Shown piece after piece: positions 8,923 through 17,409 of a stretch of 64,000 nt of DNA; position 1 is the first letter of the stretch; each line of letters opens with the position of its first letter. The notes below the pieces were generated by a model, which had not been told where the DNA came from, did not search any database, and saw only the letters and a program-made list of their open reading frames with translations. Source of the stretch: Amycolatopsis acidicola (GTDB lineage: Bacteria; Actinomycetota; Actinomycetes; Mycobacteriales; Pseudonocardiaceae). The position numbers and the translations under genes are program-made. The DNA is taken from contig NZ_VMNW02000007.1 of NCBI RefSeq assembly GCF_007713735.2, positions 1-64,000 of the forward strand. Direction: 5' to 3'.

Positions 8923-9312
8923 TCAGTCGCGGACGACCCGACGGACCCCTCGTTTGAAAACGATGACCTCGCCGGGGTCGGCGTCTGACCGCATCCGCGT
9001 CTGGCACGCGAGCCTGAGCACTCCCGGCACGGAGCCGACCTCTCCCAGTTCCGCCAGGCCTTCGAGCTCCCAGGTGCCCGCGCCCTCGAGCAACTCGGCA
9101 CCCGCGGTCACGGACATGAAACACATGTGACACGACCCCTGCCCATGGCAGGTCGTCGGCCAGCGAACTCCCTGCCGTTGCGCGCATTCGAAGACCGACT
9201 CACCGGGAGCCGGCCACAGGGTCACCCCGCCCGGATTGACGCGCACCAGCGAACCGTCGCGGGTGCCGGGCCGCGAATCTTCTGACGTCCCGTGGCCAGG
9301 AAGGTCGCTCAC
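8923..9312 (-). CDS. [2Fe-2S] ferredoxin, plant type
   Basis: A 129-residue ferredoxin with the beta-grasp cluster ligands Cys55, Cys61, Cys64 and Cys103 (C-x5-C-x2-C, then C). It has about 20 extra polar residues at the N-terminus. It should deliver electrons to the Rieske oxygenase encoded two genes downstream. The GTG start has GGAG eight bases upstream. Just upstream lies an operator-like element at 9356-9375. No ferredoxin reductase is encoded in the cluster, so electrons must come from a reductase elsewhere. Confidence 0.88.
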   Translation of the reverse strand: MSDLPGHGTSEDSRPGTRDGSLVRVNPGGVTLWPAPGESVFECAQRQGVRWPTTCHGQGSCHMCFMSVTAGAELLEGAGTWELEGLAELGEVGSVPGVLRLACQTRMRSDADPGEVIVFKRGVRRVVRD

Positions 9313-9355
9313 CTCAGCTCCTCCGCGTCATCGATGACATTTAATAGGCAGAATA

Positions 9356-9375
9356 GCATGCAATTTGGCATGTTA
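9356..9375 (+). promoter_or_regulatory. Best copy of the GCATGCAAT operator, Rieske operon promoter
   Basis: GCATGCAATTTGGCATGTTA has two GCATG cores 12 bases apart. It lies 44-63 bases upstream of the ferredoxin start and just outside the 3' end of the neighbouring dehydrogenase gene. That gap of about 80 bases is AT-rich compared with its surroundings, consistent with a promoter. Confidence 0.65.
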
Positions 9376-9395
9376 CTAGAATCTCGCGTCATCAT

Positions 9396-10508
9396 TCAAA
9401 GCACGCCGAGCCCTGTCCTGGCGGCGATTTCGTCCGCGAGAGCAGACGGTGAGGCGAGCAGCCGGCGCGAGGTGACCGCGCGTTTGTAGTACAGGTGCGC
9501 CGGATGTTCCCAGGTGTAGGCGATCGCGCCGTGAACCTGGATGGTGCGCGCCGCGGTCCGGTAGAACGCGGCCGAAGCCTGCAAGGCGGCCATGGACGCC
9601 GTTTCGCGGACGTCTTCGGCCTGTTCATCGACATTCCAGGCGGCAACCCGGACAGCTGCGTCCGCGGTCTCGGCATCGACGAGCATGTCAGCGCAGAGGT
9701 GTTTGATCGCCTGGAACGCGCCGATCGGACGACCGAACTGGCGACGCGCCACCGCGTGCTCCACTGCCATTTCCAGGCACCGGGACGCGCCACCAACCTG
9801 CTCGGCGGCCAGCAATACCATCGCCTGGGCGCGGATTCCAGGCAGCAGGGGCACAAGCTCACCGCCGGAACACAGGAGGTCGGCCGCGACTCGGTCGAAT
9901 CGGATCGTCGTCAGCGATCTGGTCGGGTCCAGCGTTACGAGGCGCTGCCGGGAAACACCGGACGCGTCGAGCCGGACAGCGAAAATGCCGGGCCCGTCGA
10001 CCGTGTTCGCGACGACGAGCGCCACGCCGGCCAGTTCAGCCTCGATCATCGCCTCCGAAGTACCGGTCAGCGACCACCGGGCATCCTCCACCTCCGCGGT
10101 CGGCCGGCCGGTCACAGCCCGGTGGTCACTGAAAATATCCCGCCCGGCCGTCGCCACGACCTCACCAGCACCCAGTTCGCGAAGGACGCGGTCACGGGCC
10201 TCGGTCTGCGGCAGTCCCAGCAGAGTCACCGTGGCGAGCCCGGCCGACGCGAGATAAGGGGAGCAGAACAGCTCCCGGCCGAACTCCTGTAACACTACGA
10301 CGAGATCCAGGATCGTGCCGCCCGCGCCTCCGAGCGGCTCAGGGATCAGCAACCCGTGCACGCCCAGCTGTTCCCGCACCGCGGCCCACGCTTTCGCCTG
10401 CTGTCCGCTGCTGGCATCGGAATCCGGCCGAAGACCGGCGTGCGCCGTGGTGAAAGCGCGCACCGCGGCGGACAGGTCGCGTTGTTCCCGGCTCAGGTCG
10501 AAGTCCAC
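9396..10508 (-). CDS. Acyl-CoA dehydrogenase, FadE28/29-like small partner
   Basis: A 370-residue acyl-CoA dehydrogenase. RRQFGRPIGAFQAIKH is the flavin/ETF-side family motif. The C-terminal HGAIAYTWEHPAHLYYKRA is typical of actinobacterial FadE proteins. It starts GTG one base after the stop of a second dehydrogenase gene. Such tightly coupled unequal pairs form heterotetramers in sterol side-chain degradation (ChsE1-ChsE2 type), so the two are probably one enzyme. It introduces the alpha,beta double bond into an acyl-CoA. Substrate unknown. Confidence 0.85.
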   Translation of the reverse strand: MDFDLSREQRDLSAAVRAFTTAHAGLRPDSDASSGQQAKAWAAVREQLGVHGLLIPEPLGGAGGTILDLVVVLQEFGRELFCSPYLASAGLATVTLLGLPQTEARDRVLRELGAGEVVATAGRDIFSDHRAVTGRPTAEVEDARWSLTGTSEAMIEAELAGVALVVANTVDGPGIFAVRLDASGVSRQRLVTLDPTRSLTTIRFDRVAADLLCSGGELVPLLPGIRAQAMVLLAAEQVGGASRCLEMAVEHAVARRQFGRPIGAFQAIKHLCADMLVDAETADAAVRVAAWNVDEQAEDVRETASMAALQASAAFYRTAARTIQVHGAIAYTWEHPAHLYYKRAVTSRRLLASPSALADEIAARTGLGVL

Positions 10509-10509
10509 G

Positions 10510-11754
10510 TCAGTTCCTCCCGGTCTCGGCACGGTCGCCGCCGTCGCGCGGCAGCCCCAGCACGCGTTCGGCAATGGTCGTGCGCTGGATCTGGCTGGAC
10601 CCGCCGTAGACGGTGACCGGGCGGGCGTGCAGCAGGTCCGCGGTCCAGGCCGCCGGGCTCGACGGGTCGAGGCCGCGCGGCTGTGGACCCAGGGTGGCCA
10701 CCGCAGGCGCACCGCTGGGCGCCAGGATGTCGTCGCCCAGGACATCCCTGGCGAGTTCCGTCACGGTCTGCCGGTACTCGGCCGTGACGAGCTTGAACAC
10801 CGATGATTCCGCGCCCGGCGGGCGCCCCGACGCCCCGGCGGACAACGCCTTCATGGCGAGACAGCGCAGCAGATGCACTGTCGTGCGGCATTCCCCGAAC
10901 CGCTGGCGCACGACGGGATCCCGCCGAAGATCGTGATCGCCGATGAGGCCGGCGAGCCGATCCAGCTCGACCTGGTAGGACAACGCCGCGGCCAGCCCGC
11001 CGGCACCTCGTTCGAAGCCGAGCAAGGTCAACGCGACGCGCGCGCCGTCACCGACTGCGCCGAGAACGTTGCCCGCCGGCGCGACCGCGTCGGTGAAGAA
11101 GACCTCGGCGAACTCGGTCTCCCCCGCCATGTTCTTGATTCCGCGAACTTCCACGCCCTCCTGGTCAAGGGGAACGAGGATCAGCGACAAGGCCTTGCTC
11201 TTGCGTGCGGTGGGGTCCGTGCGGGCGAGCACGAAGATCCAGTTCGCGTGGACACCGGCTGTCTGCCACATTTTGTGCCCGTTGATCACCCAGTTCCCGT
11301 CATGGAGCTCCGCCCGCGTGCGGAGTCCGAACAGGTCGGATCCGGCTTCCGACTCCGAATACCCCTGCGCCCACTTGATCTCACCGCTCAACGTCGCAGG
11401 CAGGAACCGGCGTTTCTGCTCCTCTGTCCCCCAATGCAACATGGTCGGCGCCAGGAGGATGAACCCGTTCCCATCGCATTCGGCGGGATAGTGCGGCACG
11501 CCGGAGCGAACGAACTCCTCGCCGACGAGAGCCTGTGCCACCACGTCCAGTCCGCGGCCGCCGAACTCCCGGGGCCAGGCGGGCGCGATCAGACCTGCCT
11601 CGACCAGCTTTTCACGCCAGGTGCGGGCGAACCGCTTGCGCTCCTCGGCGTCGAGAGCGCCGATACCCCGCCACCCGGCAGGCAGGTTACTGCGCAGGAA
11701 TTCATGAACCTCGGTCCTGAATTCCGCGATGTCGGGTCGTGCACGCAGATCCAT
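10510..11754 (-). CDS. Acyl-CoA dehydrogenase, large partner
   Basis: A 414-residue acyl-CoA dehydrogenase with the flavin-binding middle domain (WAQGYSESEAGSDLFG, then INGHKMWQTAG) and a C-terminal helical domain ending YGGSSQIQRTTIAERVLGLPR. The ATG at 11754 has AAGGAG upstream and was preferred over in-frame starts inside the DUF35 gene. It is coupled to the smaller dehydrogenase downstream. The two together are likely an alpha2beta2 flavoenzyme acting after the mutase or on the ring/side-chain acyl-CoA of the pathway. Confidence 0.87.
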   Translation of the reverse strand: MDLRARPDIAEFRTEVHEFLRSNLPAGWRGIGALDAEERKRFARTWREKLVEAGLIAPAWPREFGGRGLDVVAQALVGEEFVRSGVPHYPAECDGNGFILLAPTMLHWGTEEQKRRFLPATLSGEIKWAQGYSESEAGSDLFGLRTRAELHDGNWVINGHKMWQTAGVHANWIFVLARTDPTARKSKALSLILVPLDQEGVEVRGIKNMAGETEFAEVFFTDAVAPAGNVLGAVGDGARVALTLLGFERGAGGLAAALSYQVELDRLAGLIGDHDLRRDPVVRQRFGECRTTVHLLRCLAMKALSAGASGRPPGAESSVFKLVTAEYRQTVTELARDVLGDDILAPSGAPAVATLGPQPRGLDPSSPAAWTADLLHARPVTVYGGSSQIQRTTIAERVLGLPRDGGDRAETGRN

Positions 11755-11794
11755 CAGCAGGCTCCTTGATGCGGTTCGGGATGGCGGCCGGCGG

Positions 11795-12244
11795 CTACAG
11801 CTGCCGAGAGGGGTGCTCGATGGGCGCGAATCGGAGGGTGGTGATGGCGTCGCCGTGCCCGCTACCGGTGTGACGAAGCCCGACGCGTGCACCCACGACG
11901 AGCTCTCCGGGATGCCAGTCGACCAGGTGGGCCATGACTCGCGGGCCCTCATCGAGTTCGACGTACGCCAGCGCATATGGTGCGGCCGCGGCATAAGCTC
12001 CTTCGCCACGGTGGACGATCGTGAAGCTGTAAACCGTTCCCTGCCCCGTCCCAGGCCGGTAACCCACGTCCGATTCCGGGTGCCGGGGACAGAACGGCCG
12101 GGGAACCCAGAAGTAGTGCCCGGCTTCGCAGAACGGGAGCAGCAGGCGGCCGGTTGCCAGCCCCGACCAGTACGGCGCCGCGTACCCGTCCAGCTCGGCT
12201 TCCATCCGGGGAAGGCGGGCCGCGTCGAAGGTGTACTCGCTCAT
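11795..12244 (-). CDS. OB-fold DUF35 protein with a degenerate zinc ribbon
   Basis: A 149-residue protein of the OB-fold/DUF35 type. The usual CxxC...CxxC rubredoxin-like ribbon is reduced to C-E-A-G-H and C-P-R-H, so only two Cys remain and His may replace the others. It overlaps the thiolase-fold gene by 4 bases (ATGA). DUF35 proteins act as obligate partners of thiolase-fold enzymes, for example ChsH2 with the Ltp2 aldolase, or as partners in polyhydroxyalkanoate and mevalonate thiolases. Here the pair probably performs the carbon-carbon cleavage of the pathway. Confidence 0.82.
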   Translation of the reverse strand: MSEYTFDAARLPRMEAELDGYAAPYWSGLATGRLLLPFCEAGHYFWVPRPFCPRHPESDVGYRPGTGQGTVYSFTIVHRGEGAYAAAAPYALAYVELDEGPRVMAHLVDWHPGELVVGARVGLRHTGSGHGDAITTLRFAPIEHPSRQL

Positions 12245-13392
12245 TCGTCCCGCCCCAGGATCATCGTGGCGCTGCCCATCCGGCTGCCGAGGTAGCCCCC
12301 GGTGCCGTGTACGAGCGCGACCGCGCAGTCGGGCACCTGGACCGCGGACGCCGCCTCCCCCCGTAGCTGACGGACCGCTTCGAGGGTCCGGATCAGGCCA
12401 CCCCGGTTCGCGGGGTGGTTGTTGCACAGGCTGCCACCGTCGGTGTTGACCGGCAGCGCGCCGTGCGGGGCCCGCAGAGTGCCGTCTTCGACGAACTTCC
12501 CGCCCTCTCCCTTGGCGCAGAAGCCCAGATCCTCGATCGTCTGGACCACCGTGATGGTGAACGAGTCGTAGATCGACGCATAATCGATGTCGCCGGTCCG
12601 CACCCCCGCGCGCTCAAGCGCGAGCGGGCCGGTCACCACCGCCCCGGTGTGGGTGAGGTCGATCCGGCCGAGATCGGTGTGCTTGACCGTGGTGGCCGAG
12701 CCGAGCACCTTCACGCACTGGCGGGAGAGCTTGCGCGCCACCGCTTCACTGACAACGACGAGCGCCCCGCCGCCGTCGGTGATCACGCAGCAGTCCAGGC
12801 GGTGCAACGGATCGGCGATCATCGGGGAAGCAAGGACATCGTCTGCCGTCACGGGGTCGCGCAGCATCGCGTCGGGATTGTGCTGGGCATGCCGGGACGC
12901 GGCGACCTTGACCTCGGCCAGCTGTGCCGCCGTCGTGCCGAACTCGTGCATGTGCCGGCGTGCGGCCAGCGCGTAGGACGCGACCGTCGTATGACCGTAG
13001 ATGCCTTCGAACGCGTGGAACGGGGTGTCGACGGGCGCCGAACGACGCTTTCCCGTCCGGGGGCGGCCGGCCATCGTGATCAGCGCGATCTCGCAATCAC
13101 CGTTCTCGATGGCCGTGGCCGCCTGGTCCGCCAAAGTCACGTAGGAGGACCCGCCGATGTCCGTCGATGCGACGTAACGCACCCGGAGGCCGAGAAAGTC
13201 GGCCATCACGGTGGCCCCACCCGGTGCGTCACCCGAGCACAGGTACCCGTCCACGTCGTCCAGGCTCAGGCCGGCGTCGCTCAGCGCACCGAGCGCCACC
13301 TCCGCGTGAATCTGGGCCACCGACTTGTCCGGTAAGCGCCGTCCCGGATGCTCGAAGGCTCCGGCGACGAACGCCGTGGCAGCCGAACTCAT
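12241..13392 (-). CDS. Thiolase-fold protein (lipid-transfer/Ltp2-like) lacking the nucleophilic Cys
   Basis: A 383-residue thiolase-superfamily member. The position of the acyl-accepting Cys in classical thiolases reads STDIGGSS (Asp78 region), so the nucleophile is missing. YDSFTITVVQ and GGSLCNNHPANRGG are hallmarks of the members that pair with DUF35 proteins. Because the Cys is absent, a retro-aldol cleavage like that of Ltp2 is more likely than thiolysis (inference). The start was chosen at 13392, whose N-terminus begins MSSAATAFVAGAFEHPGR. It is translationally coupled to the DUF35 gene. Confidence 0.83.
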   Translation of the reverse strand: MSSAATAFVAGAFEHPGRRLPDKSVAQIHAEVALGALSDAGLSLDDVDGYLCSGDAPGGATVMADFLGLRVRYVASTDIGGSSYVTLADQAATAIENGDCEIALITMAGRPRTGKRRSAPVDTPFHAFEGIYGHTTVASYALAARRHMHEFGTTAAQLAEVKVAASRHAQHNPDAMLRDPVTADDVLASPMIADPLHRLDCCVITDGGGALVVVSEAVARKLSRQCVKVLGSATTVKHTDLGRIDLTHTGAVVTGPLALERAGVRTGDIDYASIYDSFTITVVQTIEDLGFCAKGEGGKFVEDGTLRAPHGALPVNTDGGSLCNNHPANRGGLIRTLEAVRQLRGEAASAVQVPDCAVALVHGTGGYLGSRMGSATMILGRDE

Positions 13393-13446
13393 GTGTCCTC
13401 CTCACGTCCTTGCGCGGGTCGGCCGCGGCGTCGGCCGCGGCGCGGG

Positions 13447-14208
13447 TCAGTTCCTCGGGCCGCCCGCGACATAGATGATCTGCCCGTTGACGAAGGACGC
13501 GTCCTCGCTGCACAGAAGGGAGATGACGCCGGCGATGTCGCCGGGCACGGCCGTGCGCCGCATCGGGTTGCGCTTCGCGACATCCGCCTTGAAGGCGTCG
13601 AAGTCAACGCCGCGCCGTTCGGCCGTCTGGCGCACCATGTCCGTCTCGACGAAGCCAGGCGCCAAGGAGTTCGCCGTAATCCCGAACTGGCCGAGTTCCA
13701 GGGCCAGAGTCTTGGTAAAGCCCTGAATACCCGCTTTGGCAGCCGAATAGTTGACCTGACCGCGGTGGCCAAGGGCCGCGACACTGCTGATACTGACAAT
13801 GCGTCCCCATCGCTGTTCCACCATGTATTTCTGCGCGGCGCGAGCGCAGAAGAAGGCACCGTTGAGATGCGTCCCGATGACCGTGGTCCAGTCCTCGTCG
13901 GACGTCCGGAACAACAGGTTGTCCCGGATCACCCCGGCGTTGTTCACCAGGATCCCGACCGGGCCGAGTTCCTCGGCTCCGTTCGCGACAGCGGATTCGA
14001 CACTGTCCTTGTCGGACACATCGCACCCCACACCGAGTGCCCGGCCGCCGTCCTTCTCGATGGCGCGCGCCACGTCCCGGGCTCCGTCCGCGTTCAGGTC
14101 CGCCACGATCACACTGGCACCGTCGGCAGCCAGCCGTTCGGCCGTGGCGCGGCCGATGCCCTGCGCCGCACCGGTTACGAACGCGACCCGCCCTGTCAAA
14201 TCCGTCAT
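13447..14208 (-). CDS. SDR-family 3-hydroxyacyl/3-oxoacyl reductase (FabG-like)
   Basis: A 253-residue short-chain dehydrogenase. GAAQGIG near residue 14 is the nucleotide-binding glycine motif, and ADLN after strand 2 starts with an Asp that favours NAD(H). NNAG, SISSVAA and Y-S-A-A-K complete the catalytic set. The C-terminus is NGQIIYVAGGPRN. It likely oxidises the 3-hydroxyacyl-CoA made by the hydratase encoded just upstream, with which it overlaps at the ATGA. Confidence 0.87.
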   Translation of the reverse strand: MTDLTGRVAFVTGAAQGIGRATAERLAADGASVIVADLNADGARDVARAIEKDGGRALGVGCDVSDKDSVESAVANGAEELGPVGILVNNAGVIRDNLLFRTSDEDWTTVIGTHLNGAFFCARAAQKYMVEQRWGRIVSISSVAALGHRGQVNYSAAKAGIQGFTKTLALELGQFGITANSLAPGFVETDMVRQTAERRGVDFDAFKADVAKRNPMRRTAVPGDIAGVISLLCSEDASFVNGQIIYVAGGPRN

Positions 14209-15092
14209 CAGTTCTCTCCTAGCGTCGAAGGCACCGACGGGTCGGCGTCCCGGTAGGTGAAGGTCCCGCCCTGCAGGACGGCTCCCCGGTCGTGCACGAG
14301 CTGGAAACGCAGCCCCTCATCGGTCTGCCACGTCTCGAGGGCAAGGTCGTCGCCGGGTAGCACTGGGCGGCGGAAGCGGGCGAAGCAGCGCCCGAACCTG
14401 GTTTCGTCGCCGGCGCAGAAGGCCCGCACCAGTTCCAGCCCGACGATGCCGAACGTGCACAGTCCATGCAGGATGGGCCGGTCGAACCCGGCCTTGGCCG
14501 CGATCCGGGGATCGGAGTGCAGTGGGTTGCGGTCGCCGGTGAGCCGGTACAGCAACGCCTGATCAGGACGAGTCGTCACGCGGATTGTCCGGTCGGCGGG
14601 GCGAGCCGGTAACCCGTCCGATGCCGACTCGCCCCGTTCCCCACCGAACCCCCCGGCTCCTCTGATGAAATAGCTGCACTCGGTCCTGACGAGCGGCAAG
14701 CCGGTTTCGTGCTCGACGCTGCCCGTACTCACCCGCAGCAACGCGCCACTGCCCTTGTCGAGCAACCCCGTCACTTGGGCGGTCACCTCCGCTTTCCCCT
14801 CCGGAGGCAGCGGATTGAGCAGCTCGACCGTCTGCTCGGCGTAGACCATCGACCCCTTCGGCAGATCCCCGAAACCCAGCCGGCCAGGCAGCTGCGCCTG
14901 GTTGATCAAGGCCCCGAAGGACGGCAAGACGCGTTGCCTGATTCCGGTCGAGTTCTCCGTGGTGTAAGCCAGCTCCTCGAGCGGATCGACACCAGCCCCG
15001 ACCGCGAGGCCGTAAAGCAGCGCGTGGTCACTAGTCCAGGATCGCTCGAAAGTCGCTGACCGCCCCACTTCGGGCAAAGATGTCAGACCCAT
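14208..15092 (-). CDS. MaoC-family (2-enoyl-CoA hydratase 2) double-hotdog dehydratase
   Basis: A 294-residue tandem-hotdog enoyl-CoA hydratase. The C-terminal half carries YRLTGDRNPLHSDP, the hydratase-2 motif with catalytic Asp and His. The N-terminal half lacks it, as usual for two-domain enzymes of this type. The ATG at 15092 (MGLTSLPEVG) is preferred over 15110 because the latter lies inside the GCATGCAAT element. The operator directly abuts the chosen start, so the transcript is either leaderless or comes from further upstream. Confidence 0.85.
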   Translation of the reverse strand: MGLTSLPEVGRSATFERSWTSDHALLYGLAVGAGVDPLEELAYTTENSTGIRQRVLPSFGALINQAQLPGRLGFGDLPKGSMVYAEQTVELLNPLPPEGKAEVTAQVTGLLDKGSGALLRVSTGSVEHETGLPLVRTECSYFIRGAGGFGGERGESASDGLPARPADRTIRVTTRPDQALLYRLTGDRNPLHSDPRIAAKAGFDRPILHGLCTFGIVGLELVRAFCAGDETRFGRCFARFRRPVLPGDDLALETWQTDEGLRFQLVHDRGAVLQGGTFTYRDADPSVPSTLGEN

Positions 15093-15112
15093 TTGCCTAC
15101 CATATTGCATGC
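15093..15112 (-). promoter_or_regulatory. GCATGCAAT operator copy before the hydratase gene
   Basis: On the minus strand these bases begin GCATGCAATATGG and agree with 9356-9375 at 15 of 20 positions. The copy touches the hydratase start codon. A regulator bound here would block either transcription start or the first codons. Confidence 0.55.
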
Positions 15113-15130
15113 AAATTGCGGAGGCAAGGC

Positions 15131-17272
15131 TCAGTTGCCCCCCGGCCGGCGTTCGCTGTCCAGGACGAACAGTGCGTCCACCACGACAGCTTCCTTCGTG
15201 TCGGATGTGATGACCAGTGGGTTGACGTCGACTTCCAGCACTTCATCCGGCAGGCTCCGGCACAGCGTGAGGAAGTTCTCCACCACCGGCACCACGACCG
15301 CCGGGTCCGCACCGGGCATACCCCGGAAGCCGGCAACCAGGCGCCGATGGCGAAGACCGGCCAGTGCCCGGGTGATGTCGCCCGCGGCCGCGTCGAGAGA
15401 CAGGATCTGGACGTCGTCGAGCGCTTCGGCCAGCACTCCGCCCAGTCCGAGGCTGACCACCGGACCGAACGTGACGTCGCGATGCATGCCGATGAGCAAT
15501 TCGAGTCCGATCGACACCTGTTGCTGGACAACCACATCGGCGTCCGGCAAGCCCAGTTCGTCGGCGAGTTCGAGGAGCCGGGTCACCTCCTGCCTGAGCT
15601 CGTACTCGGACGAGATGCCCAGCGCGACGGCGTTCACCTCCGACTTGTGCGGCAGGGCGGCGCTTCGGATTTTCGCCACGAGCGGGGTACCCAGCTCGGC
15701 CCGAACGTCAGCGAGTGGCGTCGCCACGTCACAGACACGTTCGCGCACGGTGGGAATCCCGGCCAGCGCGAGCACCTTCTTGCTCGCGACCTCGTCGAGC
15801 GCGGCGTGTCCGGCATCGACCGCCGACGTCACCAGGGAGAGTATTTCCGCCGATGGCTTTCCGACGGCCCGGTGGCGAGGCTCGGACGTGTCGCCGCCGG
15901 CACCGAGCGCCGCCGCGATCGCCTCGACGGCGCGGTCCATCTCGGAGAATGCCGCGATGCCGGCTTTGTTGAACACGTCCAGCGCTTTACCTGTACCGCT
16001 TTGCCAGATCGCGACCAGTGGTTTGCCACCCTGGCGGTACCTCGCGGCGATCTGCTTCGCGACCTCTTCCTCCGAGTCCGGCAGCGCGCAGGACGCCACG
16101 ATGAGGAAGTCCGAGTTGGCGTCGGCCTGCGCCGCGTCGAGGATGGCACCGAGGACGTCGAAGTCACGGACCATCGGGCCGCCACCGTCGAACGGGTTGT
16201 TGACATTCAGGTAGGGCGGGATCGCGGCCTTGAGTTTCGCCCGCGTTCCGGGGTCCCACGCTTCCATCGTCAGGCCCTGGTTGGACATCAGGTCCGTCAG
16301 CGCCACCGCCTGGGCGCCCGACACGCTCAGGACGAGCCCCCGGCGACCTCGGATGTCAGTGCGAACGAGCAAGGAGGCGAGTTCGATCAGTTGCGTGATC
16401 GAGCGCGCGCGGATCACGCCCAGTTCACGGAAGAGCCCGTCGTACACGCGGTCCGAACCTGCCATGGACGCCGTGTGCGATGCCGCCGCGCGCGCTCCTT
16501 CGGCAGTGGTTCCAGCCTTGAGAACAACGAGCTTCTTACCGGTCTCGCGCGCGGTTCGCGCGGCACTGATGAATCCTTCCGGGTCACGCAGGCCTTCGAT
16601 GTAGCACAAGATCACCGAAACCGCCGGGTCCGCGACGAGCCGCTCGACGATCTCCGGGATCCCGAGATCGGCTTCGTTGCCGACCGAGAAGTACTTGCCC
16701 ACACCGATGCCCGCTCGCTGTGCGGAAAGGAAGCAGGACGCCCCGACGATGCCGCTCTGCGAGACGATGGCGACCCCGTCATCGCGCACCGAGGACAGCG
16801 GGGGGCGTACCGAGTCGATCGCCACGGTGAACTGATTGTTGGCGACGCTGGCGATACCGTTCCCGTTCGGCCCGACCAAGCGGGGACCACCCTGCGCGGC
16901 CTCGACCATGTCCCGCTGCAGGCGCGCGCCTTCCTCGCCCAGTTCGGAAAAACCGGCACTGCCGACGTAGACAACCGGAACACCCGCCTGCCTGCATTCG
17001 GCGATCGCGGCGGGCACGCCCGCGGCGGCGATCATCACGACAGCAAGATCGATCGGGCGCCCGACGTCGAGGATGCTGCGATATGCGGGCAGCCCCTGGA
17101 TCGTCCGCTCACGTGGGTGAATCGGGTAGATCTCACCGGTGAACCCGTAAGCCCGCAGGTGGTTCTGGTAGTGGTTCGCCTCAGGCCGGCTCGACGCGCC
17201 GATGATGGCCACGCTCCGGGCCCCGACGGCAGCATCGTACCAATCCCCGCCGCTCTGGGAGGTTTCCGCCAT
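15131..17272 (-). CDS. Acyl-CoA synthetase, NDP-forming type (acetate-CoA ligase family)
   Basis: A 713-residue fused ligase. In order it has a CoA-binding Rossmann domain (VAIIGASSRP near 22), a succinyl-CoA-ligase-like domain, and a C-terminal ATP-grasp domain. The phosphohistidine loop is ASHTASMAG with His266. It makes acyl-CoA with ATP going to ADP and phosphate. It is the second CoA-activating enzyme of the regulon, next to the AMP-forming PrpE-like protein, so one may handle the growth substrate and the other an intermediate. The fused order resembles bacterial pimeloyl-, citronellyl- and feruloyl-CoA ligases; the acid used here is unknown. Confidence 0.86.
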   Translation of the reverse strand: MAETSQSGGDWYDAAVGARSVAIIGASSRPEANHYQNHLRAYGFTGEIYPIHPRERTIQGLPAYRSILDVGRPIDLAVVMIAAAGVPAAIAECRQAGVPVVYVGSAGFSELGEEGARLQRDMVEAAQGGPRLVGPNGNGIASVANNQFTVAIDSVRPPLSSVRDDGVAIVSQSGIVGASCFLSAQRAGIGVGKYFSVGNEADLGIPEIVERLVADPAVSVILCYIEGLRDPEGFISAARTARETGKKLVVLKAGTTAEGARAAASHTASMAGSDRVYDGLFRELGVIRARSITQLIELASLLVRTDIRGRRGLVLSVSGAQAVALTDLMSNQGLTMEAWDPGTRAKLKAAIPPYLNVNNPFDGGGPMVRDFDVLGAILDAAQADANSDFLIVASCALPDSEEEVAKQIAARYRQGGKPLVAIWQSGTGKALDVFNKAGIAAFSEMDRAVEAIAAALGAGGDTSEPRHRAVGKPSAEILSLVTSAVDAGHAALDEVASKKVLALAGIPTVRERVCDVATPLADVRAELGTPLVAKIRSAALPHKSEVNAVALGISSEYELRQEVTRLLELADELGLPDADVVVQQQVSIGLELLIGMHRDVTFGPVVSLGLGGVLAEALDDVQILSLDAAAGDITRALAGLRHRRLVAGFRGMPGADPAVVVPVVENFLTLCRSLPDEVLEVDVNPLVITSDTKEAVVVDALFVLDSERRPGGN

Positions 17273-17344
17273 TTCTGCTCCTGGTCGCCGATCGGTTGTG
17301 TGTTCGCGAGAGTATCCGTTTCAGACCAAATTTCATATACTCTT

Positions 17345-17364
17345 GCATGCAATATTGCCGAGGA
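17345..17364 (+). promoter_or_regulatory. GCATGCAAT operator copy in the divergent CoA ligase/EthD promoter
   Basis: GCATGCAATATTGCC shares the first nine bases exactly with the 9356 copy; the second half is weaker (13 of 20 overall). It lies 73 bases upstream of the CoA ligase start and 46 bases before the EthD-like gene, so it could control both directions. Confidence 0.5.
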
Positions 17365-17409
17365 TTAGTCTGTCAAAGGCACCGTCGCCCAACCGGAAGG
17401 ACCCCACGG

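Noticed and set aside
13415..13446. Repeated GGCCGCGG units between two genes
   Set aside because: Short GC-rich repetition is expected at this base composition; no defined stem followed by a T-run.
15080..17368. 762-codon plus-strand frame opposite the CoA ligase
   Set aside because: Composition is His/Arg/Asp-rich and motif-free; it is an antisense shadow of a well-supported ligase.
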